A stretch of 64,000 nucleotides of DNA from JAGQVA01 sp033764335 (GCA_033764335.1 JANRJC010000042.1:62001-126000), one strand, 5' to 3'; shown: positions 42,230-51,224, numbered from the stretch's first letter. Translations and numbers: made by a program. The notes: generated by a model not told the origin, from the letters alone.

Positions 42230-42511
42230 ATGGCAAGATCGCTGAAAAAAGGGCCATTTATTGACCCAAAACTGGAAAGAAAAGTTCTGAAAATGAACGA
42301 GAGCGGGAGTAAGCGTATGATAAAGACCTGGGCGAGACGTTCAATGATTTCGCCGGATTTTGTTGGGCATACGGTTGCTGTACATAATGGCAATAAGTTT
42401 ATTCCCGTATTTGTGACAGAGAACATGGTCGGTCATAAGTTAGGTGAATTTTCCCCGACCAGAAATTTCAGAGGACACGCCGGTAACAGAAAGGACGCAA
42501 GGAAGAAATAA
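42230..42511 (+). CDS. rpsS: 30S ribosomal protein S19
   Basis: A 93-residue S19 of the 30S head. MARSLKKGPFIDPKLERKVL and the central IKTWARRSMISPDFVGHTVAVHNG are typical, and it ends GEFSPTRNFRGHAGNRKDARKK. The stop is 1 bp before the rplV start as I place it. Confidence 0.99.
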   Translation: MARSLKKGPFIDPKLERKVLKMNESGSKRMIKTWARRSMISPDFVGHTVAVHNGNKFIPVFVTENMVGHKLGEFSPTRNFRGHAGNRKDARKK

Positions 42512-42512
42512 A

Positions 42513-42983
42513 ATGTCGGAAACAGCAAAAATGACCCGCAAGGAAAAAATCGCTGCCGGGATTGAAAAAGGCCCCAAACGTAAAAAAGCTTACGCCGATA
42601 GGCTCAAAGCTGAAAAGGCAGACAAAACAGAGGTTTCTCTGAACAGCTACCGGTCCTCAGCCCGCAAAATGCGCTTGGTTGTGGATCAGATCCGGGGCAT
42701 GGAAGTGTTTCATGCTATTAATACCCTGAAGTTTACCAGCCGGGCTGCAGCACCTGCTGTCGGAAGGCTCCTTCGCTCCGCTATTACCAGCTACGAAGAA
42801 AAAAATGAAGGGGAAAGAGTAGATATTGGTACTCACTACGTGAAAGAAGCATCTGTGGATGGCGCAAGAATGCTCAAGCGGTTGAATCCTGCTCCTCAGG
42901 GCCGGGCTCATTTAGTCCGCAAACGTTACTGCCATGTAACCCTGACAATAGACAGGATTCCAGAAACTGAAGACCAAGATTAA
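42513..42983 (+). CDS. rplV: 50S ribosomal protein L22
   Basis: A 156-residue L22. I begin it at ATG 42513 (MSETAKMTRKEKIAAG), just after the rpsS stop; an open frame 69 bases further upstream would overlap rpsS in another frame. The body starts at about residue 40 with VSLNSYRSSARKMRLVVDQI, and the tunnel-lining hairpin includes RMLKRLNPAPQGRAHLVRKR. About 38 basic N-terminal residues precede the region shared with E. coli L22; extensions like this occur in Bacteroidota L22. Confidence 0.96.
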   Translation: MSETAKMTRKEKIAAGIEKGPKRKKAYADRLKAEKADKTEVSLNSYRSSARKMRLVVDQIRGMEVFHAINTLKFTSRAAAPAVGRLLRSAITSYEEKNEGERVDIGTHYVKEASVDGARMLKRLNPAPQGRAHLVRKRYCHVTLTIDRIPETEDQD

Positions 42984-43000
42984 TCATAAACGCTAGGAAA

Positions 43001-43687
43001 TTGGGACAGAAGACGCATCCAATAGGACTTAGGTTAGGTATCACCAAAGGTTGGGATTCTAACTGGTTTGGTGGGAAAGATTTCTCCGATAAACTTATCG
43101 AAGACGAGAAAATTCGTGCCTACCTCAATACCCGGATACCCAAGGGCGGTATTTCGAAGATTGTTATCGAACGCACACTTCGCAAGATTACCATTACCAT
43201 TCACACTTCCCGTCCTGGAATTGTGATCGGTAAAGGAGGAAAAGAAGTTGACAAACTGCGGGAAGAGATCAAAAAGCTCACAGGGAAAGACGTTCAGATC
43301 AATATATTTGAGATTAAACGCCCCGAGCTTGATGCTACTCTCGTAGGCCAGCAGATTGCACAACAATTGGAAGGCCGGGTTTCTTTCCGTCGTGCGATGA
43401 AAGCTTCCCTTGCCTCTACCATGCGTGCAGGCGCTCAGGGCTGCAAGATCATGTGCGCCGGTCGTTTAGGCGGTGCAGAAATGGCGCGTACCGAGCAATA
43501 TAAGCAGGGTAGAATTCCACTTCAAACACTTCGGGCCGATATTGATTATGCACTTGTAGAAGCGCATACCATCTATGGAGTCATTGGTGTGAAGGTGTGG
43601 ATATTCAAAAAAGAAATCTACGGCAGAGTGGATCTTTCTCCCAACTCAAAATCAGAGCGGAAAAGGACTAAAAAACGGAGAAGATAG
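43001..43687 (+). CDS. rpsC: 30S ribosomal protein S3
   Basis: A 228-residue S3. It starts with TTG at 43001, because only this codon gives the universal MGQKTHPIGLRLG N-terminus; no ATG is near. The KH domain contains RPGIVIGKGGKEVDKLREEI, with the GKGG loop, and the C-terminal domain QGCKIMCAGRLGGAEMART. S3 lines the mRNA entry channel. A non-ATG start in such a highly expressed gene is notable. It is followed by a 47-bp gap before rplP. Confidence 0.97.
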   Translation: MGQKTHPIGLRLGITKGWDSNWFGGKDFSDKLIEDEKIRAYLNTRIPKGGISKIVIERTLRKITITIHTSRPGIVIGKGGKEVDKLREEIKKLTGKDVQINIFEIKRPELDATLVGQQIAQQLEGRVSFRRAMKASLASTMRAGAQGCKIMCAGRLGGAEMARTEQYKQGRIPLQTLRADIDYALVEAHTIYGVIGVKVWIFKKEIYGRVDLSPNSKSERKRTKKRRR

Positions 43688-43734
43688 GATCATACGGCTA
43701 AAACGCCATCCGAAACTCGAAACTTAGAAATATC

Positions 43735-44154
43735 ATGTTACAGCCGAAGAAAGTTAAATATAGAAAAGTTCAGAAGGGCAGGATGAAAGGCAATTCGGGA
43801 AGAGGTGCTGAGATTGCCTTTGGATCGTATGGATTAAAATCGCTTGAATCAAGCTTTATTACATCCCGCCAGATCGAAGCCTGCCGTATCACGATTTCCC
43901 GTGCGATGAAAAGGGAAGGGAACATGTGGATTCGGATTTTTCCCGACAAGCCTATTACCAAAAAGCCTGCAGAGGTTCGGATGGGTAAAGGAAAAGGTAA
44001 CCCCGAATACTGGGCTGCTGTTGTAAAGCCAGGAAGAATTATGTTCGAACTGGATGGCGTACCTGAAGCTATTGCGAAAGAAGCCTTGAGGCTCGCCGCA
44101 AATAAGCTGCCGATTAAAACAAAATTTGTAGTTAGAAGAGATTTACAAGGATAA
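43735..44154 (+). CDS. rplP: 50S ribosomal protein L16
   Basis: A 139-residue L16 at the A-site side of the 50S subunit. MLQPKKVKYRKVQKGRMKG at the start, and WIRIFPDKPITKKPAEVRMG followed by KGKGNPEYWAAVVKPGRIMF, are diagnostic. The conserved arginine (RMGKGKG) is present. It is followed by rpmC after 4 bp. Confidence 0.99.
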   Translation: MLQPKKVKYRKVQKGRMKGNSGRGAEIAFGSYGLKSLESSFITSRQIEACRITISRAMKREGNMWIRIFPDKPITKKPAEVRMGKGKGNPEYWAAVVKPGRIMFELDGVPEAIAKEALRLAANKLPIKTKFVVRRDLQG

Positions 44155-44158
44155 CGAT

Positions 44159-44365
44159 ATGAAGGCCAAAGAAATCAGGGATCTGACCACTCCAGAGCTT
44201 ATTGCCAGGATCAAAGATGAAGACGATAAACTCCTGCGACTCAGACTCAACCACGCGGTGTCTGCAATAGAAAACCCTTCGGAAATAAGGGATACGCGTA
44301 AAGCAATTGCAAGATTGAATACGATTCTTCGGGAGAGACAATTGGCGGAAAAAGCAAACAACTAA
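44159..44365 (+). CDS. rpmC: 50S ribosomal protein L29
   Basis: A 68-residue L29, two helices near the exit tunnel. MKAKEIRDLTTPELIARIKD and the ending RDTRKAIARLNTILRERQLA match the family. It is followed by rpsQ after 6 bp. Confidence 0.98.
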   Translation: MKAKEIRDLTTPELIARIKDEDDKLLRLRLNHAVSAIENPSEIRDTRKAIARLNTILRERQLAEKANN

Positions 44366-44371
44366 CCAGTC

Positions 44372-44641
44372 ATGAGCGAAATAACAGTTACGAGAAACCT
44401 CAGGAAAGTCAGGGTCGGTAAAGTCATCAGTAATAAGATGGATAAGTCGATCGTGGTTGCGGTTGAAAGGAAAGTAAAGCACCCGATGTATGGTAAATTT
44501 GTGCATAAAACTTCCCGCTTTATGGCCCATGACGAAAACAACGAATGTGGAATAGGTGATACCGTCCGTATTATGGAAACACGCCCGTTGAGCAAACGCA
44601 AGCGTTGGCGGTTAATGGAAATCATTGAGAAAGCAAAATAG
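44372..44641 (+). CDS. rpsQ: 30S ribosomal protein S17
   Basis: An 89-residue OB-fold S17. RKVRVGKVISNKMDKSIVVA near the N-terminus and GDTVRIMETRPLSKRKRWRL near the C-terminus are typical. It is followed by rplN after 35 bp. Confidence 0.98.
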   Translation: MSEITVTRNLRKVRVGKVISNKMDKSIVVAVERKVKHPMYGKFVHKTSRFMAHDENNECGIGDTVRIMETRPLSKRKRWRLMEIIEKAK

Positions 44642-44676
44642 GTTTCCATATATAGGAAACAGAAACCCTAAGAACG

Positions 44677-45045
44677 ATGATACAACAGGAGACGAGACTA
44701 AAAGTAGCGGATAATAGCGGAGCTAAAGAGCTTCTCTGCATAAGGGTACTGGGCGGTACCAAAAGGAGATATGCCCGCGTCGGGGATCGGATTATTTGTT
44801 CCGTCAAGTCCGCCGATCCTAGCTCCAACGTCAAAAAAGGTGATGTAGTCAAAGCGGTAGTCGTCAGGACTCGAAAAGAACGCCGGCGTGTGGACGGCTC
44901 TTATATCCGGTTCGATGATAATGCCGCGGTATTGCTAGCCAATGATGGTGGCCCTCGGGGAACAAGGATTTTTGGCCCGGTTGCACGTGAACTGCGCGAT
45001 AAAGGTTATATGAAAATCGTATCCCTCGCTCCGGAGGTACTATAG
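44677..45045 (+). CDS. rplN: 50S ribosomal protein L14
   Basis: A 122-residue L14 at the subunit interface. MIQQETRLKVADNSGAKELL, the YIRFDDNAAVLLANDGGPRG loop and GPVARELRDKGYMKIVSLAP are diagnostic. It is followed by rplX after 12 bp. Confidence 0.99.
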   Translation: MIQQETRLKVADNSGAKELLCIRVLGGTKRRYARVGDRIICSVKSADPSSNVKKGDVVKAVVVRTRKERRRVDGSYIRFDDNAAVLLANDGGPRGTRIFGPVARELRDKGYMKIVSLAPEVL

Positions 45046-45057
45046 AGAATAATAATT

Positions 45058-45381
45058 ATGGCAACAAAACTCCATATCAAAAAAGGCGATACCGTTCGCG
45101 TACTCTCTGGCTCTGACCGGGGAAAGGAAGGGCGGGTTCTTCAGGTTTTCCCTAAAGATCAAAAGGCGCTCGTAGAGGGAATTCGTTTAGTGAAAAAACA
45201 CATTAAACCTTCCCAACAAAACCCAAACGGCGGAATCATTGACCAGGAAGCTCCTGTTCATATTTCTAACCTGATGGTGGTTGATCCCAGTACAAGAAAA
45301 CCCTCCCGTGTAGGCCGTAAAATGTCGGAAGATGGTAAACTGGTACGTTACGCGAAAAAAAGCGGAAATATTCTTAAGTAA
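45058..45381 (+). CDS. rplX: 50S ribosomal protein L24
   Basis: A 107-residue L24, an assembly initiator. The KOW motif KKGDTVRVLSGSDRGKEGRV is near the N-terminus, followed by VKKHIKPSQQNPNGGIIDQE. It is followed by a 73-bp gap before rplE in which I see no clear structure. Confidence 0.98.
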   Translation: MATKLHIKKGDTVRVLSGSDRGKEGRVLQVFPKDQKALVEGIRLVKKHIKPSQQNPNGGIIDQEAPVHISNLMVVDPSTRKPSRVGRKMSEDGKLVRYAKKSGNILK

Positions 45382-45454
45382 TAAATGAACGGTTGGCTGC
45401 CAGCTCTCACTTCCGGTTGATTCGGCTGCTTATACAACCCTCAAAATAATAAAA

Positions 45455-46021
45455 ATGTCAAACGAACCGAGATTATACACGCTGTACAAAGAAGAGATAA
45501 TGGAAAAACTCTTCAAACAGTTTAACTACAGCTCCACTATGCAAATACCCCGTTTGGAAAAAATCGTTCTGAACCGTGGTGTAGGGGAAGCTGTTTCTGA
45601 TAAAAAGCTAATTGATGCATCCGTAGAAGAATTTTCATTGATCTCGGGTCAGCGTCCGGTAGTAACTTACTCCAAGAAAAGTATTTCAAACTTTAAGTTG
45701 AGAGAAGATATGCCTATCGGTTGTAAAGTTACGTTGAGACGAGTCCGAATGTATGAATTCCTCGACCGATTTATCAATGTGGCAATGCCTCGGGTAAGAG
45801 ATTTTCGAGGAATTCCGGTGCGGGGTTTTGATGGAAGAGGCAATTTTACAATGGGTATCAAGGAGCAAATCATTTTCCCTGAAATAGATGTGGATAAAAT
45901 CGGGAAAATTTCCGGGTTGGATGTTACCTTTGTAACTTCTGCCAACACAGACGAAGAAGCAAAAGCATTGTTGTTGGCTTTTGGTATGCCTTTCCAGGGA
46001 ATGCAAAGAAAGCAAGAGTAA
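45455..46021 (+). CDS. rplE: 50S ribosomal protein L5
   Basis: A 188-residue L5 of the central protuberance, binding 5S rRNA. MQIPRLEKIVLNRGVGEA, SGQRPVVTYSKKSISNFKLR, and RDFRGIPVRGFDGRGNFTMG with KEQIIFPEIDVDKI are typical. The stop is 4 bp before the rpsN start. Confidence 0.99.
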   Translation: MSNEPRLYTLYKEEIMEKLFKQFNYSSTMQIPRLEKIVLNRGVGEAVSDKKLIDASVEEFSLISGQRPVVTYSKKSISNFKLREDMPIGCKVTLRRVRMYEFLDRFINVAMPRVRDFRGIPVRGFDGRGNFTMGIKEQIIFPEIDVDKIGKISGLDVTFVTSANTDEEAKALLLAFGMPFQGMQRKQE

Positions 46022-46025
46022 GACT

Positions 46026-46295
46026 ATGGCAAGAAAATCAATTATAGCGAGACAGGAGAAGCGAGAAAAAATGGTAGCCAAATTTGCTGCCAAAAGAAAA
46101 GCGCTTAAGGAGGCGGGTGATTACCAGGGACTCGCCCTTTTACCCCGAAACTCCTCCCCCGTGCGTCTGAAAAACCGGTGCAAACTTACCGGAAGACCCA
46201 GAGCCTATATCAGAATGTTTGGCATTTCCAGAATTAAATTTAGAGAACTTGCCCTTCAGGGAAAAATTCCCGGGGTGAAGAAAACAAGTTGGTAA
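46026..46295 (+). CDS. rpsN: 30S ribosomal protein S14 (zinc-free form)
   Basis: An 89-residue S14. ATG 46026 (MARKSIIARQEKRE) is the conserved start; an in-frame codon 45 bases upstream lies inside rplE. The long form lacks the two CxxC pairs, keeping only one cysteine in NRCKLTGRPRAYIRMFGISR, so it does not need zinc. It is followed by rpsH after 1 bp. Confidence 0.98.
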   Translation: MARKSIIARQEKREKMVAKFAAKRKALKEAGDYQGLALLPRNSSPVRLKNRCKLTGRPRAYIRMFGISRIKFRELALQGKIPGVKKTSW

Positions 46296-46296
46296 T

Positions 46297-46695
46297 ATGA
46301 ATACGGATCCAATCGCAGACTATCTGACCCGGATAAGAAACGCTCAAAGTGCAGGGCATAAAGTAGTAGATATTCCGGCTTCAAACCTGAAAAAGGAAAT
46401 CACAAAAGTCCTCCATGAGTACGGGTATATCCGCAAATTCAAATTTGTTGAAGAAGGCCCACAAGGAGTCATAAAGATCGCGTTGAAATACGATCGCTTC
46501 ACAAAGAAACCGGCAATCAGCAAGCTGGAAAGAATCAGCAAACCCGGTTTAAGGCATTATTCAAAAGTAAAGAAAATGCCACGGGTATATAATGGGCTTG
46601 GAATTGCCATCCTATCTACCCCTAAAGGCGTGATGACCGGAAAAAAAGCCGTCACAGAGAATGTGGGTGGCGAAGTATTGTGTTACATTTACTAA
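46297..46695 (+). CDS. rpsH: 30S ribosomal protein S8
   Basis: A 132-residue S8. The start TDPIADYLTRIRNAQ and the C-terminal GLGIAILSTPKGVMTGKKAV are diagnostic. In E. coli S8 represses the spc operon at rplE; the 73-bp gap before rplE here has no recognisable S8-like helix. It is followed by rplF after 9 bp. Confidence 0.99.
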   Translation: MNTDPIADYLTRIRNAQSAGHKVVDIPASNLKKEITKVLHEYGYIRKFKFVEEGPQGVIKIALKYDRFTKKPAISKLERISKPGLRHYSKVKKMPRVYNGLGIAILSTPKGVMTGKKAVTENVGGEVLCYIY

Positions 46696-46704
46696 GATAG
46701 ACTC

Positions 46705-47271
46705 ATGTCAAGAATAGGAAAATTACCAATCTCTCTGCCTGCGGGTGTTACTGTCGAAATGAGTGATACTCATGTTCTTACGGTAAAAGGCCCGAAAGGA
46801 CAACTTCAGCAGAAGATTGATCCGGAGATGATCATAAAGGTTGAGAAGGGAACCTTAGTAGTTGCCCGCCCCTCAGACTCAGATCAAAAACGTCACAAAG
46901 CGTTACATGGCCTCTACCGCTCACTGATTAGTAACATGGTAACGGGCGTGGTTCAAGGCTTCAAAAAAGAAATGGAAGTTATCGGTGTCGGTTATAAGGC
47001 TGAAGCTAAAGGCAGTCTTTTGGAATTGTCTTTGGGGTACTCTCACCCGATTGCGATTGTCATGCCTCCCGAAGTAAAAGTAGAAACTGAAACTCAGCGT
47101 GGCCAGGCTCCTAAAATAACGCTTACTTCGATTGATAAGCAGTTACTTGGGCAAATGTCGGCCAAAATCCGTGAAATGAGATCTCCAGAACCTTATAAAG
47201 GCAAAGGTATCCGTTTTGTGGGTGAAGATATTCGTAGAAAAGCAGGTAAGTCTGCAGGTAAGAAGAAATAA
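46705..47271 (+). CDS. rplF: 50S ribosomal protein L6
   Basis: A 188-residue L6 made of two similar domains. MSRIGKLPISLPAGVTVEMS at the start and the C-terminal SPEPYKGKGIRFVGEDIRRK with its basic tail match the family. It is followed by rplR after 10 bp. Confidence 0.99.
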   Translation: MSRIGKLPISLPAGVTVEMSDTHVLTVKGPKGQLQQKIDPEMIIKVEKGTLVVARPSDSDQKRHKALHGLYRSLISNMVTGVVQGFKKEMEVIGVGYKAEAKGSLLELSLGYSHPIAIVMPPEVKVETETQRGQAPKITLTSIDKQLLGQMSAKIREMRSPEPYKGKGIRFVGEDIRRKAGKSAGKKK

Positions 47272-47281
47272 TTGAAGGAAA

Positions 47282-47644
47282 ATGTCAAAGACGGCGAATA
47301 AAACTCTGCGTAGAATCCGCATAAAAAAGAGACTGCGCACCCGGATTTCCGGCACAGCAGAAAGGCCCCGGTTATCGGTTTTCCGGAGTAGCAAGCAGAT
47401 TTATGCCCAAATTATTGATGATGAGGCTGGTCATACCTTGGCTAGTTGCTCTTCTCAAGTAAAAGATTTAAATTTGCAGCCGCTTTCTAAAACAGATCTG
47501 AGCAAAGAAGTCGGTAAAAAACTGGCAATGATTGCAAAAGAGAAAGGAATTGAAGCGGTAGTATTTGATCGTGGTGGTTATAAATACCACGGAAGAGTAA
47601 AAGCATTGGCTGATGGTGCACGCGAAGGCGGGCTAAACTTTTAA
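47282..47644 (+). CDS. rplR: 50S ribosomal protein L18
   Basis: A 120-residue L18 that binds 5S rRNA with L5. RLRTRISGTAERPRLSVFRS, AQIIDDEAGHTLASCSS and FDRGGYKYHGRVKALADGAR are typical. It is followed by rpsE after 6 bp. Confidence 0.99.
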   Translation: MSKTANKTLRRIRIKKRLRTRISGTAERPRLSVFRSSKQIYAQIIDDEAGHTLASCSSQVKDLNLQPLSKTDLSKEVGKKLAMIAKEKGIEAVVFDRGGYKYHGRVKALADGAREGGLNF

Positions 47645-47650
47645 GAACTT

Positions 47651-48169
47651 ATGAATATTCCTAACGAAGTAAGAGTAAAAAGCAGCGAGGTCGAACTACA
47701 AGAAAAGGTAGTAAAGATTAAGCGCGTGGCAAAGGTTGTAAAAGGTGGCCGCCGGTTTAGCTTTAGCGCAATCGTGGTTGTCGGTAACGGAAATGGTATT
47801 GTAGGTTTTGGATTGGGAAAAGCCAATGAAGTGACGGATGCCATTGCCAAAGGCGTAGATGACGCCAAGAAGAACCTTGTGAAGGTTAATATCCTAAAAG
47901 GCACGATTCCTCATAACTCTTTGACCAAGTTTGGTGCAGCAAAAGTACTCCTCCGCCCCGCAGCAGAAGGTACGGGTGTTCTCGCCGGGGGTGCTATGCG
48001 TGCGGTACTTGAAGCTGCCGGAATTAAAGACGTGATCGGAAAAAGCTTAGGATCTTCCAACCCTCACAACGTAGTAAAAGCGACGATTCTGGCTTTGGTG
48101 GGTATGCGTATGCCGTATGAAATTGCCAAACGCAGAGGAATTGAATTGAGTAAAGTTTTTAATGGTTAA
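47651..48169 (+). CDS. rpsE: 30S ribosomal protein S5
   Basis: A 172-residue S5, involved in decoding fidelity and the mRNA entry helicase. ELQEKVVKIKRVAKVVKGGR, then GNGNGIVGFGLGKANEVTDA and GGAMRAVLEAAGIKDVIGKS, are diagnostic. It is followed by a 33-bp gap before rpmD. Confidence 0.99.
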   Translation: MNIPNEVRVKSSEVELQEKVVKIKRVAKVVKGGRRFSFSAIVVVGNGNGIVGFGLGKANEVTDAIAKGVDDAKKNLVKVNILKGTIPHNSLTKFGAAKVLLRPAAEGTGVLAGGAMRAVLEAAGIKDVIGKSLGSSNPHNVVKATILALVGMRMPYEIAKRRGIELSKVFNG

Positions 48170-48202
48170 TTCGAACGATCGAATCTAAGAAATAAAGAAA
48201 TC

Positions 48203-48388
48203 ATGTACCCCAAAGTTAGAATAACCCAGGTCAGAAGTACCATAAAACGCCCGAAAGATCAGAAAGCTACTATTGTAGCATTGGGATTAGGGAAGATCAA
48301 CCGAACTGTGGAAAAAGAATGTACCCCGCAAATTTTGGGCATGATCAAAAAGGTAACTCATTTGGTTAAAATTGAAGAGACGGAATAA
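48203..48388 (+). CDS. rpmD: 50S ribosomal protein L30
   Basis: A 61-residue L30. VRITQVRSTIKRPKDQKATI and the following LGLGKINRTVEKECTPQILG match the short bacterial form. It is followed by rplO after 5 bp. Confidence 0.97.
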   Translation: MYPKVRITQVRSTIKRPKDQKATIVALGLGKINRTVEKECTPQILGMIKKVTHLVKIEETE

Positions 48389-48393
48389 TTATC

Positions 48394-48843
48394 ATGAAGT
48401 TACATACACTATCACCCGCTCAGGGATCAACTAAAACCCGCAAACGCATAGGGCGTGGTCAGGGTTCTGGAAGAGGTGGAACCTCCACCCGTGGGCACAA
48501 AGGACAAAAATCCCGTAGTGGATATAGTTTCCGTCCCTGGTTTGAAGGTGGACAGATGCCTCTTCAACGTCGTGTCCCCAAATTTGGATTTAAAAATCCT
48601 TTTCGGGTTGAATACAAAGTGATCAACCTTGATACCTTACAGGAACTTGCTATGGCAAATCCTGGCGCAGAGATCAACCATACATTATTGGTTGAACACG
48701 GTCTCATCTCCTCTACCCAGACATTGGTAAAAGTCCTTGGAAGAGGTGAATGGACAATCAAGGCAGAGGTTAAACTGAATAAATTTAGTAAGTCCGCCAG
48801 AGAAGCCATTGAAGGCAACGGAGGAACCGCTACAGAAGCTTAG
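48394..48843 (+). CDS. rplO: 50S ribosomal protein L15
   Basis: A 149-residue L15. MKLHTLSPAQGSTKTRKRIG, the glycine-rich GQGSGRGGTSTRGHKGQKSR and FEGGQMPLQRRVPKFGFKNP are diagnostic. It is followed by secY after 5 bp. Confidence 0.99.
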   Translation: MKLHTLSPAQGSTKTRKRIGRGQGSGRGGTSTRGHKGQKSRSGYSFRPWFEGGQMPLQRRVPKFGFKNPFRVEYKVINLDTLQELAMANPGAEINHTLLVEHGLISSTQTLVKVLGRGEWTIKAEVKLNKFSKSAREAIEGNGGTATEA

Positions 48844-48848
48844 ATTAG

Positions 48849-50192
48849 ATGAAAGCCCTTATCGATACGCTAAGAAACATTTTCAAAATTCCGGAATTGA
48901 AAAACCGGATTTTGTACACGCTGTTACTACTGGCTGTTTACCGGTTAGGATCCTTTATTATCCTTCCCGGAGTTGACTCTAGTGAGTTACAGTCAAATTT
49001 TGGCAATGCTGGTGCAGGCGGCAATTTGCTTGATCTTTTTAATGTATTTCTGGGAGGGGCTTTTGCCCGCGGGTCCATTCTTGCATTAGGGATCATGCCA
49101 TATATCTCTGCATCCATTGTGGTTCAATTGTTGGGTGCGGTTTTACCTTCTATCCAAAAACTTCGCTCCGAAGGAGAAAGTGGACAGAAGAAAATGAACC
49201 AGATTACCCGCTATCTTACTGTAGCGATTACATTTGGACAGGCTATCAGTTATGTCGTATATCTGAAGGGTCAGTTTCCAGGGGCTGCTGCGGGGTTGTC
49301 CAGTACATTTTTCTGGATTACAACGGTATGTATTCTTACTGCGAGTACCATGTTTTTGGTGTGGCTCGGTGAGCGGATTACAGATAACGGTATCGGGAAT
49401 GGGGTATCACTTATCATCATGATTGGTATTATAGCAAGATTCCCGCCCACATTGATCAATGAGGCTCGTTCAACCCTGCCCATGATCTTTTTCATTGAGA
49501 TTCTTGCCTTAGGCATTGTTACAATGGCTGTCGTTGCGCTTACTCAGGCAACGCGTAAAATACCGGTTAATTACGCTCGTCAAATGATGGGAAATCGAAT
49601 CGGTCAGTTGGGACGAGGAAATGCTGCACGGCAATATATTCCACTGAAAGTGAATTCGGCAGGTGTTATGCCCATCATTTTTGCTCAGGCCATTATGTTT
49701 TTGCCTACTACTCTCATTCAGCTTTCAGGTGCAGAGTCTCTTACGGGGATTGCATCTGTGCTAGGCAACTTTAATGGGCTATGGTACAACGTTATATTCT
49801 TTTTAATAATCATAGCCTTCACTTATTTCTATACGGCAATTACGGTTAATCCAAATGAAATTGCGGATCAATTGAAGCGTAATGGCGGTTTTATTCCCGG
49901 TGTGAAACCCGGTAAACGCACGGCAGCTTATATAGAGACGGTACTCTCCCGAATTACACTTCCGGGTTCTATTTTCCTGGCATTTGTTTCTATTTTACCA
50001 GCAATTGCTATGGGAATGGGTACCTCACAGAGTTTTTCCCAGTTTTTTGGGGGTACAACGTTGCTGATTATGATTGGAGTGGTATTGGATACCTTACAAC
50101 AAATTGAGAGTTATCTTCTGATGCGTCATTATGATGGACTTATGCAGAGTGGCAGAATTAAAGGTCGTAGCACAAAAGGGCTAGCTGTATAA
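48849..50192 (+). CDS. secY: Preprotein translocase channel subunit SecY
   Basis: A 447-residue polytopic membrane protein with ten transmembrane helices, forming the SecYEG channel used by SecA (19242). Recognised by ILYTLLLLAVYRLGSFIILP, the plug and TM2 region LALGIMPYISASIVVQLLGA, IPLKVNSAGVMPIIFAQAIM and the cytoplasmic loop GFIPGVKPGKRTAAYIE. It is located between L15 and methionine aminopeptidase; adk, often found here, is absent. Confidence 0.99.
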   Translation: MKALIDTLRNIFKIPELKNRILYTLLLLAVYRLGSFIILPGVDSSELQSNFGNAGAGGNLLDLFNVFLGGAFARGSILALGIMPYISASIVVQLLGAVLPSIQKLRSEGESGQKKMNQITRYLTVAITFGQAISYVVYLKGQFPGAAAGLSSTFFWITTVCILTASTMFLVWLGERITDNGIGNGVSLIIMIGIIARFPPTLINEARSTLPMIFFIEILALGIVTMAVVALTQATRKIPVNYARQMMGNRIGQLGRGNAARQYIPLKVNSAGVMPIIFAQAIMFLPTTLIQLSGAESLTGIASVLGNFNGLWYNVIFFLIIIAFTYFYTAITVNPNEIADQLKRNGGFIPGVKPGKRTAAYIETVLSRITLPGSIFLAFVSILPAIAMGMGTSQSFSQFFGGTTLLIMIGVVLDTLQQIESYLLMRHYDGLMQSGRIKGRSTKGLAV

Positions 50193-50198
50193 CAGATC

Positions 50199-50990
50199 AT
50201 GAGTGATCAGGTAACGTATAAATCGCTTGAGGAGATTGAATTGATTCGGGAAAGTTCTTTGCTCGTAGGGAAAACATTAGGAGAACTCAGAAAGCATATA
50301 AAACCCGGTGCCAACACGTTGAAACTGGATCAGATTGCCGAAGAGTTTATCAGAGATCATGGTGGAATTCCTGCTTTTAAAGGGTATGATGCAAGTTTTG
50401 CGGATTATCCGTTCCCTTATACTTTATGTATATCGGTGAATGAGGAAGTGGTGCATGGGATGCCTGCAGCAAATCGTTTGTTGCGAGAAGGGGATTTGGT
50501 TTCGATAGACTGTGGAGTGCAAATGAACGGATATTTTGGGGATTCTGCTTATACCTTTGCGGTTGGAGAAGTATCTTCCAAAAAGCGCAGACTGATGGAG
50601 GTTACCCGCCAATCCCTCTATATGGGCATAGAAAAGGCAATAGAGGGGAATAGAGTGGGGGATATTTCAAATGCGGTACAACGACACGCGGAGACGTATG
50701 GTTACAGTGTAGTGAGAGAAATGGTTGGGCACGGGGTAGGGAAAAGCCTTCATGAACCACCGGAAGTACCCAATTACGGAAAACGCAAAACGGGGGCTTT
50801 ATTGAAGGATGGAATGGTAATTGCGATCGAACCAATGATCAATATGGGCAAAAGGTTCATCAAAGTTGCTAAAGATGGCTGGACTGTTTATACAACGGAT
50901 CGCCTTCCATCGGCGCATTATGAGCATTGTGTAGTCATACGGAAGGATAAAGCAGAAATTTTATCTACCTTTGAGTTTATTGAGAATTAA
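50199..50990 (+). CDS. map: Type I methionine aminopeptidase
   Basis: A 263-residue enzyme that removes N-terminal Met. The five metal ligands can be traced: VSIDCGVQMNGYFGDSAYTF (two Asp), MVGHGVGKSLHEPPEVPNYG (His), MVIAIEPMINMG (Glu) and the final Glu before HCVVIRKDKAEILS. An earlier His in VHGMPAANRLL helps catalysis. It is in the usual place between secY and infA, 6 bp after secY. Confidence 0.98.
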   Translation: MSDQVTYKSLEEIELIRESSLLVGKTLGELRKHIKPGANTLKLDQIAEEFIRDHGGIPAFKGYDASFADYPFPYTLCISVNEEVVHGMPAANRLLREGDLVSIDCGVQMNGYFGDSAYTFAVGEVSSKKRRLMEVTRQSLYMGIEKAIEGNRVGDISNAVQRHAETYGYSVVREMVGHGVGKSLHEPPEVPNYGKRKTGALLKDGMVIAIEPMINMGKRFIKVAKDGWTVYTTDRLPSAHYEHCVVIRKDKAEILSTFEFIEN

Positions 50991-51001
50991 TACAAAAAAT
51001 T

Positions 51002-51220
51002 TTGGCAAAACAAGCTCCTATAAAAGTTGATGGTGAAGTGGTAGAGGCCCTTCCTAATGCAACCTTCAGAGTAAGGTTGGAAAATGGGCATGAATTGTTG
51101 GCTCATATTGCGGGAAAGATGCGGATGTATTATATAAAAATTCTGCCCGGAGACAGGGTCGCTTTGGAAATACCTCCATACGATCTTAGTAAAGGAAGAA
51201 TTGTTTACAGATATAAATAA
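51002..51220 (+). CDS. infA: Translation initiation factor IF-1
   Basis: A 72-residue OB-fold factor. Translation begins at TTG 51002, the only start that gives the conserved N-terminus MAKQAPIKVDGEVVEALPNA. NATFRVRLENGHELLAHIAG and LPGDRVALEIPPYDLSKGRI are typical. It is followed by a short hairpin and rpmJ. Confidence 0.97.
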   Translation: MAKQAPIKVDGEVVEALPNATFRVRLENGHELLAHIAGKMRMYYIKILPGDRVALEIPPYDLSKGRIVYRYK

Positions 51221-51224
51221 ATCG

